A program made the position numbers and the translations under genes. 64,000 nucleotides of DNA from assembly GCA_019843655.1 (NCBI GenBank), contig JACDQD010000002.1:8855393-8919392 (forward strand), written 5' to 3'. The notes under the pieces were generated by a model. It ran no database searches. It had not been told where the DNA came from and was given only the letters and a program-made list of their open reading frames with translations. Shown here in pieces: positions 1 to 12,411 of the stretch (positions within the stretch are counted from its first letter, which is position 1; the number at the start of each line of letters is the position of its first letter). The DNA is from Lethocerus indicus (Eukaryota > Arthropoda > Insecta > Hemiptera > Belostomatidae).

Positions 1-3000
1 CCTCAATCCCCACCCATGACCCGATTCTCTATCTGCGCTTTTTTCTCCCATTATAAGATTTGTATTGTGGTTTTATACATTCTCAAATGTCAGGTATATT
101 AAGGTGTATAAAGTTTGGGTAATGTGTTTGCTGCGTTCGGAAGTTGGGAGCTTCTGAAGTTGAAGTCAGTTCCGCACTCCTATTCTGTGCCTATTATTCC
201 GCTTTAACAATTGAACCCCGCATCTCGCGTTCGTCCTGCGTTCAGAAATAAATTATCGAGCTATAGTTCGCGATTTTCACACCAAATTATGTCAACGAAA
301 ATTAAACATAAGCAGATAAAATAGTGGAGCCCAGTTTAGTGTGAATGGTTGGGGGGTGCGGGACTACCAGAGCTTTGTCAATACTGCGAGATAAGCAAGT
401 GGGACGTACTGATTGTGCGTATAGGCAACAGAATATATATTCTTTTAAGTAGGAATTTTAACCACCTTATAAGTCGTATTATTTATGTTATTCGTCCAGC
501 ATGCTACTATTTTATCTACGTGAATACATGAGAGTTAGTTAAACACAAATTTTCCATTGTTATTTCAAAAATTGTATTTCATCTCTATGTGGTCAATGAA
601 AGCGTGATAAACGATGATCAATTTCGTCTTGATTTTATAGTTAATATTAAGCATTAAAATCAGAAATAATTCCGAATCATTTATTCTTATTTTATTGATC
701 TTCTTTTCATTACATGGAAAAATCGCTCATCGTAATTGATTCCTTTCGTCATTATGTCATTTGTATGATGTACTCTGTGATCAAGTTATTCTGTCCGCTG
801 TGTAAGATAATATTGAAACAATCCCATTTTTATTTGGAAGTATTGGGGGTTTTTGATCGGGTGTTGGAATTTTTTTGGAGTAATGAGTGCCCCATTCCAC
901 TCATTAACTACTTCAATACTTGATAGTAAATCACTTTGCAAATAATTGACCGTTCTTAATTAACATTACTTATCACGACGTTCAGCCCCTCTCCCGCAAT
1001 ACTTTTTAGAATTATTATTCTTTTTGAAAACGTCGCACTAGCGTTTATTCCTAATACGCTTAATGGCTCGACAGTCAAGTATGGGAGAAAGGAGCAGTTA
1101 TTTGTAGAAGATATATAAAGCACTTCGTTTCTAAAGATAAGTAGCAATCAGAGGGCACAAATCAGTTGTAAATTTCGAGGATCATCCTCGCGTGGTGTTA
1201 GCAACAAGTTCATGATTACATTTGCAAGTTAAGGTAAACTGACAAAGGTATGTCTCTTCAGTGAGGACCGGTGTAGTCTGTCTTGCACTTGCCATTCTTT
1301 TCGACTTTGTCGAAGGAAATTAACCCCACGGTCCCAGCTTGCTTTAACTGTCCCCTACATCAAGAAAATAAGCGTACACCAACATACAATGCTAAACAGA
1401 ACTTCTCGCGAGTACTAATGCATTAACAATACACTCCCTGAGAAGGGTCTCTCAAGAAGGTGGCGGCCGCGCTGAAAATTCATTCTTGGGGAAACGCCAT
1501 TAGAATTGAATAAAAATGTCTATAGATCTGTAGTGCGCTTACGCGATGTTCTCAAACCCGCGCGTGTACTCTTCCTTCAATCGAGCATCCTATTTTTAAT
1601 TTTTCTGTTTATTTCAAAGTACACTGACATTAAGGTCACAATGTTTTTATTTATGTACGTTGCAGTATTCTTTGTAAGCATTGTCCGAAAGCGAGCCTTC
1701 CATGTATCCCTTCAGTGTTGAAGGCTGATATTCAGCTTTTTAACTCAATTAGAAGATGACAGGGAATAGTTGCTTCATTTTAATTTAATCATTCCATATT
1801 GCATAATTATTGGATATTACATTCTTATTTTATTAATGATTTTACCTCATCATGTACTGAGCCCTTATCAGTATACTGAAATTCAGACATTAGTAGTAGT
1901 GTTATTGAACCCACGTTATATCACTGGTCTCAAGTGTGCATCTGTCTGTAGCACCTGTGAAAAACACTTCAGATTGAGACATATGATTAAGACAGGATTG
2001 TGAACCTATGTATCTTCTGGGATGAATTAAATATCTTGTGCTGGTGCACATATGTACATTACTTGTACTCTGTAATAGTAGTTTGGCTTCTTGGCTTCTC
2101 TGTTTCCCCGCATATTTATAATTAACGTAATACACTTTTCTTTTCCCTACCATAATCAGTCAGTGGCTTATCATCCATTACAGGTCCGTGCAATAGCAAA
2201 CGTGGGTTTGAGCCACGTTTATTTCATTATCTTTCCTGCAGTTGATATTTGTACTTCTGTCACCTTTCTAAACGGAATTTTCAGTGGTCTGCCTTATTAT
2301 TGATCTGAAATTGTAATAAGTAACACCCTTCACTATACGAAATGAGATGGATGTATCGGCAGTTGCCCTGATAATTAAACTTCTGCAGAAGGACATTGTG
2401 TAGTTAACAACCTTGACCAACGCTCCCCACTACTTGTAGAGAACACTTCCTGTAAGGGACAATACGCTTGCTAGCTCCGTCTCAAAGTGTTAAACCAATA
2501 ATTAATTGTTATGTTTCATACATTCACTCATACATACGATAAAATTTAGGATAAGTCTCTTATGAGACTGAGTTACGCAAATTGTGAGATGAATTCTATC
2601 CTTAGAATTTTTCTCCACAGTGTTATTCATAATATTTTAAATAAATTCATAATGTAATATTAATAGCATTTGAGTAATGAATGTGTAACGAATTAATATT
2701 ATTTTCTATTTATATATTCGAAGAAGTACGCCCATTTAATTCACCAAATTCGCGAAATTCAAAAAACCAAGTTCGTGAAAGAGTTGACTTTCTTGCCACC
2801 CTCATTACCATTTGACAATGTTTGGCATTCTCTTCCGAACCGTGAATTTAATTAATTGGACGAAAGTCGTTTCCGACTCCCTACGATTGTAATTTACATT
2901 AATGAATTAATGTGATTCATATGTATTTTAACGAATTTTTAGAAATAAATTTTGATTAATTGGTCAGGATAGTAACATTAAATAGGAAGATGTTATCCTC

Positions 3001-5770
3001 AATACCATCTGTACCCTGGTAGTGTCTTTCGGTTTTCGTCGTGAGAGTGGTTGAGGGAATTTACGTAAGTGTAATGGGAGGTGAGGTGCGCCTGTCTCTC
3101 TCTTAACTTTCTCTCAGACAGTTGAAGGGCAACTTAACTACGGTCAAATGTTTCGTGAATTGGTGAATAAAACAGTGAACTATTGTACTTATGTTGAATT
3201 TACGTTAGTTTGGCTACCGGATTGATTCAAAGCTGTAGATAATCCACTCTCTGTGAAAGGATTTGTATCGAAAACTAATTTTCTTTACACATTTCCATCA
3301 GCTTAATAAAGGGGGGCCTCTGTTAATAAAGGGATTTTGAAGATTAAATTACTTTCTGTATTAAAGTACTAAAGTATTTTCTGAATGAAAGAAATAAGGG
3401 ATTTGAATTATTGTAACTGGATGTATGAGTAACTGAATCTATTTTTTTCTTTAGCCCTCCCCCCCATCCCTCGCCAATATAATTACACTATGGGTAAAAC
3501 GACCGTTTATGGTGGGTACACGTGTAACGTGGAGATGGGCTAATTTGTCGGTGGTCGGGTACAGTGCGTATGATGTGTGGATTGAGATGAGAGGATTAAG
3601 CTCGATAGTGGACTCTGGAGTGGAGGTACATTGACAACAGATGTGGTGACGTCATTGACCCCCTCCTTCTCCCTTCCTAGTTCCCTACTCGATTATTATA
3701 TCTCCATTAGGCGAGACCCTCTAATACTAATCCCTATAGACCGCCATTGCTAGTCATCCTCCTAGTATACGTACGCACCAACATAATTTTCACTCATTAA
3801 ATTAAGTTTCGAGGGTTCCCATTTTGCGAAATTAACCTATTATAAATTTCATATTACCAAAATTGACCATTTTTGTTTTTGGAATAGTTGTATATTCAAT
3901 TTCTTTTACTTGTTATTCTTCTGCAATATCTTTTTTTATATTAACAATGTAGCTATGTTAAAAGCGGTAGAGTACGTGTGTATCCTGGAGCTTTCGCCGG
4001 TATGTTCAGCCTATATGTATCTAGATCGATACTGCTAGCAGTGACGTAACGAGCGAGTGTGTATTAAAGCACATTATTTCTTTTGGTTTTCTTTTGATTA
4101 TATATTATATTACAAGTTGATTATATATTTTGAATATTAGTACAATAATGGATCGATTACTATCCGATGACCGTGGGAAATATTCTGGAGTGGAAGTAGC
4201 CATTGCCTGAGGACACACCTGCAGTGGCGTGCTAAGAATATTCGGTACTTCTTGGCTGTTTAAGGGTCGCAACAATTGGTTTTACAGGGAACCCGAAGAG
4301 AGGGGCGTGTGCGTGCGCTCGTCCGCAACTCTCCCAGGAGGATTTCCGCCACACATTAACATACAGGTGTTCCACGGTTCACTGGGCGCCCGACTTCACT
4401 AACTATGTCTGACCCTTTTGTGCAAGAGGAATCGTCGCTTATAATTGTTTTATTTCCACGTTTTAATCGTATTCCGTTCTGTCTTACACTGTGGGCAGTT
4501 ATCGTTTCCCACAGTAAAAGTGTCATTTGTTTTATTCCGGTTCGTTTTATTAACCAACCTGTTTGACTTGCTTCGAGTCAAACTATCTGGACGATTTTGA
4601 CGCTTCATTATTTTCCATACAGTCGACGCTGATATTTAACTTAGGATTAGTGTGCCAATACAGGTCAGCGAAAATTGCCGTACCGATAGTAGGAGTTGAA
4701 TTATGGTGGCCTATCGAAAGTTTATTATTTCCTTTTGGGCAAGGTATGTAATTTGAATCATATTGTCGTAGATGTCTAATCCTTTGAAGGATTTACAGCC
4801 ACCAATTTGTTTGTCCTACGCACCAAAAAAAAAATAAAAATGCGAATTACGAAACTCGCGGTATTGCTATAAAAAATTAATGAAAAGCATAAATGGGTTT
4901 TAAGAGGAACCGTTATTTCATTTGAAAAGTAAATTGAGGGATTCGAAATATATCAAACGGCCGGTAAAAAAAAATCCATCATTTAAATATCAAATATGGC
5001 GAACGCCACACCACCTGTATATATACCGGGGTTGCGAATCCTTAGCAAAATAAAACGAAACCTTCAAAAAAGCTTTACGAATAAAAACAGCCATCCATAT
5101 GCAAAAAAATGAGAATTTACGGCAACACCTTTCTTTTTGGAAAAACGATTTGTTTCTTTTTTAGGAATGGTAGATGCGGAATATGGCGATTGTAGTTGCA
5201 TTTAATGGATCTAATTATTCAAAACAGCTTCAATTATCGATTCGTTAGAATTAAATTTTTCATTGTTACTAATGATCTAATTCCCTTATTTTTATTGCTG
5301 TGAATCCACCTATAGCGTATAAACTGATTGCGAGATTATTAATTTGCGTAATGACGTTAAAAGTATTCACAGAACAAAGAACGTTTATACCCAACTTTGA
5401 TTAGTAGTTAGAGATTTCTTTGCAGTTGCTGAGCAGTCAGAATGACTTCATCCTGAGTGAGATAAACCAAATGTCTCTTATGTGCCCCCTGTGATGAATC
5501 AGACTTGATAATACTTTTGGTACATGTTTATTCTGTAATTCCCCTTTCAGGTAAGTTGTGTATCCGTACTGGTAAAATGAAGGTTGGTCCTACCCATTTG
5601 AAATATAACGCTAAATAAATACTGAATTTTACGTTATTGAAACGGTTCCCACCGTAAATCTCTTATAAACGATGTTATTGCTCCCGTCCCAGTAAATACA
5701 TCCTGCGCAATATTAAACACGCTATCAGTAAATTGTATATTCTATGTAGTGTGCTTTTCTTTTGTTCCAG
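1..5770 (+). other. presumed upstream da intron, no coding sequence recognised
   Basis: No E-protein segment or other known protein was recognised on either strand. Because the first da exon in the window begins mid-protein, this stretch is inferred to be intron leading to 5' exons outside the window. CpG frequency is ordinary, unlike the downstream gene body. It holds a NotI-type GC palindrome near 1465 and a ratchet-like AG/GTAAGT junction at 5550/5551. An alternative 5' exon could be hidden here; I could not support one. Confidence 0.6.
5541..5558 (+). promoter_or_regulatory. candidate recursive (ratchet) splice site
   Basis: A pyrimidine-rich run (TTCTGTAATTCCCCTTTCAG, ending at 5550) is immediately followed by GTAAGT at 5551-5556. 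That is a full 3' splice site abutting a full 5' splice site with no exon between them. This is the arrangement of zero-length ratchet points known from long Drosophila introns. It sits 220 nt upstream of the exon at 5771, which is closer than typical ratchet points, so chance cannot be excluded. Confidence 0.35.
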
Positions 5771-5858
5771 TACGGTTCAGAGGAGTTTGGACACGACTCG
5801 CCCAGGTACACCTCGCCCAAAGCCTCAAGTATATACCCACCTGAACCATACTACCTAG
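5771..5858 (+). CDS. da: da exon: SPRYTSPK segment
   Basis: Acceptor TTTTGTTCCAG, donor AG/GTAAGC; 88 nt read in phase 0 and leave one nucleotide. The translation [17 protein letters not shown] followed by [12 protein letters not shown] aligns with the conserved DSPGYPSSKP-type stretch of vertebrate TCF4/TCF12 and its insect counterpart, between the two activation domains. The entry frame is set by continuity with the next exon (split Glu codon G/AA). Confidence 0.9.
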
Positions 5859-7436
5859 GTAAGCATTAATTTATTCATTTTGAATATGAGTATAAGAATG
5901 CGAAACTATAGAAAAGCAGTAAACTTACTAAGCGTTTTCTATGGATTCTCTCTCTTATTGATTTATTCATTTTATATACAATCAACTGTTATTCCAGTTA
6001 CGGGTTCTACAAATTATTTTTGATCGATCCGTAATGAATTCGGTTGTCCCGTAACTAATAGTTACTAATATAAATTTAATTCATTTAATTTTATTGTATA
6101 TAAATTAATCTCAAATAATAAGGACACAACGAATTCTACTCGCCAACCCTTTGTACAGGTGCCGGTTCCGTGTTCAGTTTCCTGCGGCGGGTGACAAAAT
6201 TGTTTTTCAATCAGTTTTGTATTTGAATTGAGGTTAGCTAGTCTGACTATGTAACCTTAATATGTTGTCTACCAAATGACCTGTTAATATTTACACTGAC
6301 TATTATTTTTACCCGAATGATGTTTGCTTATTTATTAACTTATTTCATTCGAACCTTGGACTTCATAAATTTTAGTGAGGACAACATTTAATTTAGTTTT
6401 ATACAACTGGCGTAGTTGCGGGTTTTAATATCGATTCTAATTCTGATGACATAGTTATGATGAACAAAAAAGACCTTGCTAACAAACTATCTCATCGGTC
6501 GGTTGTTTAAAGGTCGAATACCAGAGTCAATGCCGTCACCGCTTACCGCCATTCGGAAGTCCCCTTTTTAATTTTCCTCTTTAGCTACTCGCTACATCTG
6601 TTATAAGAATGATGCTTTCAGTTTGCATATCTCTAACAATATTGAGTGTTTAGCTTTTGGGAAGATGACCGAAGGTGAAAATTATACCTGTTCACCCTTA
6701 TAAAGTTTATTGAAAGAATACAAATTGTTGCAAGTACAATAACGTTAAGAAAACATTTTTAAGTTCAAGGAAATAAGTTTTTAAATGTAACAAAGTGAAT
6801 GAAAAATGAAACTATTTACTATAACCCATTCTATGGTAGCTATTACGCTTATTAGTACTCTTAAGATAAAATAAATCATAACGTATTAAGAATATACGGT
6901 GTTATATTTGTATTTACCTTTCGATGAAGTGTAGGTGTGATGCTCTTTTCTCAAGTATAAGAGCCGTTTAGAGGGGTTTTGAGGATAGTTTGTCCTGTCG
7001 GCCGGTTATCAGGGCTTCTACGCCTGGATTCACCTGCAACAACCCTTTATTAACTGATTTATTGACGGTGCCATCACCGCCGCTTACTTCACTTCATCCT
7101 TTTGTTTCGCCCGGGCATTACTTCAACCCGGTATTTTCAGTCAAAATTATTATATTATTTATCCGAGCGATTGTTATTTGCACCTTCTGCAAGCTAAAGT
7201 TTTATTCGCAAACCTATGTGCTGATTATTGATAAGCTGTTTTTGTCTATTCATGTTTCTGATTCTGAAATAAGATGGTATCATTTCGGTTGGAAGTTTAA
7301 AAAGTAATTATTCTTCGACAAAAGTTTCGTTCAACCCCAGAGAAATCACTTTACGTCCTAAATTGCTCCTAATAATATTTAATGCTTTCGCATTTACTGA
7401 TTTATTGCAATAAACTAATAAACATTTAAGGTCGTG

Positions 7437-7479
<43 letters not shown>

Positions 7480-10400
7480 TGATAATGATAGGCAACATAC
7501 AGACGTTTGAAATATGCGGTGCTACTTTATTTACATTCTACATCCCCGGCTGGTTCATATGTTAAACCTCGTTCGAAAAATTTAGGTCAGCAAGTATAAC
7601 TGGCGTACTCAAATATATAAAGTATATTCGCTTTTTTCTGTTTCAGAAAATGGAAGCAATGGTGCTGAATCGTGGACGGGCCCCGGTCCTTATTACGGGG
7701 CAGGACCCACCACGACACCCTACCCAACACCACTACACCATGACTCCATGGTATGTACCCGTTAGTGAAAACATTAAAATTGCTTTTTTCGCGCTCGACT
7801 CTGATTTTATATATTTAAATGACCGATGCGGGAAATAATAAGGTTAATAAAATGCCGATAACTGGTGACTACAACGTAAGCGCTAGTTTATCTGATCAGT
7901 TAGATAATTATACCCCATGGGGAAAACGTCACCGATATTTCGAGGAGTACGATTTTCAATAATATCCATAAGTTCCTTGGGTTGATTTTATTGAGGCCTG
8001 ACCGAACTTAGATTAGACGTTATTTTGCACCTTTTTATACTGTATATTTTGTGTATTTGTTGCAGGGTTACGGCGGCCGAGTGTCACCACCGGGCAGTAG
8101 CGGGGGTGAGCCGCCGTTGCCGCCGATGTCCTCTCTACGGGGAGTGCCACCTCACTCCACCACTTCCCCCGCACCCATCTACCTCTCCCCGCCCCCCCAG
8201 CCCTCCGACACACTAGTCGGCAAGGCACTCGCTTCAGTCAGTACATTTCTCTTTATTTCCTTTATGAATAAACCTTACTCTACTACCATATTTTCACCCT
8301 TACAAATATTAAACATCCAAAGTTTTAGTTATTCTTATGTTTACAGTTTATTTGAATAAACAATAAAATTTGTTGGAGAAAAAAATCTGTGATTTACTGT
8401 TAATGAGAGATGTTTACCTGGAATAGTTATAATGACTAAATAGTTATAATACTTGCATATTCATTTCCTCTCTTGTGCTGACTCCATTGCCTTTTGGCTA
8501 GGTCAAATTATACATAATTATTTTATAACTTGTGGCTATTGCTTAGCTTCCTTGTCCGACTGGTATTGTGATGTAAATCATGGTGGTGTCCTATCAATAC
8601 CAGGTAGTATTTGTTACCAGAATTGCCAAACAGTAATGAATATTTGAAAAAAATATAGATATGCTAAATTAAATATTAGGTTTTCATTATCCAGATGAGG
8701 TTATTTAAAATGTGGACTGTGCTGAGTAGTCTTCTGTCATACCTATTATTTTTCACAGTGTAAAACTACTCATATTAGGAATATAATGTGCAAAGCATTA
8801 TTTATAATCATCAAATATTATCTGCAATCATGGTGCTTATGATATTGAGCAATGAAATTTAAATCCTGATAGTATTTAATTAGTATTTAAGTCCTGACTC
8901 ATCCAGTCATAGTAATAATTTTCTGGAGAGGTCCATTTCAGTTTTGGCCACTGTGGTGTTATAAGTTCTGTTATGGATTAGGTAGAGGGAGAAGTTAGCC
9001 AGTTTAACTAACTTCAAGTCACCTGTTTGTTCAACCATAATTGTAAAGTCAAGTGCAGATGACCATTGTCATCCTGCAGGAGTAGTTTCCCTTCTTATTG
9101 TTAGTTCATGTCTCCAGTTGAGGGGAGAAGGGGACGATTTCCTTCCAGTTGTCTCCACTCCCTTATTGTAGCCATAGCCTAAAGTCAGGCATGGAGTATA
9201 GACATCAGGCTTTCCACTCGGTATTGAGTATTAATATTCTCTCACTATAATTTATTGGTGTTCACACTAAATTGGTTTGACCTAATTTTTCAATTCAGTT
9301 GCTTTAAATAAAAGTATTTTCTTTTTTTCTACCCATATAATTAAATGTATTATTCAATACATGTAATAATTATATGAACTGAATAGACAGATATGTACTA
9401 GTATTATGTATCTGCTTTAGTAATTGTTTGTGCTTTTGTGTCAGTACAAAAGTCATAACCACAGGAAATAATTAATGAGTTTAATTCAAAATCCATTCAT
9501 TACACACTTAATTTACATTGGTCATAGGCATTATTAGGCATAATTGTCATTCTTAAGTTGACATTTGTCACTGTTCCTTACAAGTTGCAGTTGAATACAT
9601 TTTTGAAAATGCATAATGGTACTTTTATGGTGGGTACAAATTTGTGTATAAACACTTTGTTGCATATTATTCTATGGAAAGTTTTAAACCTCATATTAAC
9701 TAAATGACTTATTTCAACTTCTTTAAAGCTATGTTTTTCTTTCTGTGTTACTTATTTTATTTGTGCAACTGTTACAGATTTACCCAACTGAACAGTCAGC
9801 TAGCAGTTACAGTAGTAATCCTTCAACGCCAGTGAGTTCTCCACCTCCATTGCAACAAGGGGGTGGCGGCGGAGGTGGTGGTTGGGGAGCACCTCACTCA
9901 CCTCACTTCCCCCAGGATGCCAGAGCCGCCCCTCCTCCACCTCCATCAATACACATGGTCAGTACTTTACATTTCCAACTTATTTGCATGCTTTGTTGTG
10001 CTGTTCACTTCCTGCTGTCTGTTCCTTACATGACCGTCTCTGTTGTCCTAATCAAGTTGCTCCTCGCACCTTTTTCTCCACTATTTTATTTTCTTCAGTG
10101 TCCATTTAACATGTGTAATATGTAATAATTCTCCATATCTGAATAAAATTTCTAATTTTAACAATTCTTTTCTTTTAACTAGTATGTAAGTTTCCAATAC
10201 ATTGTGTGACCTATGAACATTTGAGGCAAAGTATGATTAGCCTTTTTTGTCATTAAACTTTTTGATTAAAGAGAGCCCTTGTAGAGATATATAAAAAGTT
10301 GACTAAAGGTGATATTTTGTTTCTGGTGCAAATTGAAATAAGTATGGGATGCATGTGTCATATATAGAATCAGCTTCTACAAACTCTTACTTTTTTATAA

Positions 10401-12348
10401 GTTCTTTTTTTTACTTCAGAAATGAGTTAGACAGAGCTTTTTATAAATAATTTTGTAGAAATATGGTAATTTGTGATGAAAATATGAAATGAAATAAATT
10501 ATCTGTAATTATGTTTGATATAGAAGATGGTGATATTAATAAACATACAAAACCAAACAGTGATTTATGTGAGTTTAATACTAGTCCTATAGTTCCTTTT
10601 CTCTCTTTTTTGTAAACCCAAATCTACTTTATTTGACCTGCGGAATAAGTTTATTTTTATTGCACATTTTAATTTTGCATGTTTCTGTAACACTTTTTGT
10701 TTGCATTGGTTTGCGTGTGTTTATTTTATGCATATTTTGTTTTATTTGTGTCTGTGTGGACAGCCTCCACAGCCTGCGGCAGCTCCTGAAGAACAGAGAC
10801 TGGATGATGCAATTGGCTTCCTTAGGGATCATGCAGAGGTCAGTTCATTGTCTAATTATTGCACTAATTATTTCCTTTTGTTTTTTTACACTGGCCACCA
10901 ACCTTTACTTTGTGTTACCACCTTTGAAAATTCCTCTTACTCTTAAACTGGTTCATATTCCTGCATGAAATTCAAGAAAACACTGTTTGTTGTTTTACAC
11001 TATATGCTCAAGAAAGTCTCATATTTCACCTAGGAGAAACTTCAAAATTTTTCAGGTATGAAAGAAATTGTATTTTCTGGCTTTTCTCATTTTGTTCTTG
11101 AAATTTAACTTTTAACATTTTTATATTTAAAGATGGAAGAAAAATTTTAAATACTAATAAATGTTTCTCATACATTATTTTTGTAAATATTGTACATATA
11201 TTCATATTTGTATATAGCTGTTATAGCCATACCATAATACAGGGCCTATTATAGGTAAACATTATTTCAGATGGAAAACTGGATGTAGCTGTCTGTGTTA
11301 ATTATTCTGGTTAAGGAAGGTCATTAATAAATCTAAGTTGTCTGTTTGGGAGTTCATGAAAGTTTGGAATACATCATTCTTGCACACTTTTTTCTCAACT
11401 TTCTGGTTTGGTAATACACTAGATCGGTTTCTAGAACAGTGCAATGATTGTACAATCAGAATGATTCATCAGTAGCCATTATACTTTACCACTTTAGTAA
11501 CAGAATGATACTGACAATTTCAAAAAGTCGAAGTCCAGTGTAAAACCAGCCTAGTGAGTGGAGACAGAAGATTGCAAGAGTGAGGTTATTTATCAATTAT
11601 GTATTGTTGATGGGAGTACAGAATACAATCTGTGATCAAAGAAGTGGGGAATTATCCAAAGTTCATGAAAACTTTAAACAATATATTTTTTTCTCTGTAT
11701 TTATTTACTGCACAAATGTGCCTGATGCCACTATGCGCGGTGAAACAATATTTTAAATCTTACTTATAGTCTATTGGTGTTATAATTATTGATAAATGTA
11801 AGCAATATAGTAGTTAAATAGAATCTACTCATGTTTTTATGCTGCAGTTGTATACAGTTATGTTCCTATATATTTCGTATAGTGCATATTTAATAGATTT
11901 ACTTTATTAAATTTATTTGAATGTTGTTACCATAATATTTCTAATCTTTCTGACTGAACAAATATGGATCTACAATTTAAAAATTGAGCTGATTAGCAAA
12001 TGATTGTATTGAGTTGGAATTACTAATAAGTCCTGTTGTATTATTTCTGCACAGGGTACAAAAATGGCTGAGAGATTAGATGATGCTATAAATGTATTAA
12101 GGAACCATGCAGAAAGCCAGTTGTTGCAACAACAGCAGCAAAACCATCCACAGCCACCACCTCAACCCACCACAGGATTACCACATTGTACACCCCCTTT
12201 ATACCACAATACTCTAGACCTGGTGGGTTTTTTTTACTTATTACTATCATCTATGAAATCCAATTATATTACCATCTACATTTACAATAATTAAAATAAA
12301 GATAGCAGTGTAATTGTTTGAAATAATGTGCTGTATCTATCTATCCAT

Positions 12349-12411
<63 letters not shown>

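Noticed and set aside
4563..4742. Open frame ending at a good donor (GTATGT at 4744), considered as an alternative first exon
   Set aside because: Sequence resembles no E-protein N-terminus and no other support exists.
5426..5456. Possible 31-nt micro-exon between TTTCTTTGCAG and GTGAGA upstream of the first da exon
   Set aside because: Its translation (LLSSQNDFIL) matches no E-protein segment and its length would shift the frame into the next exon.
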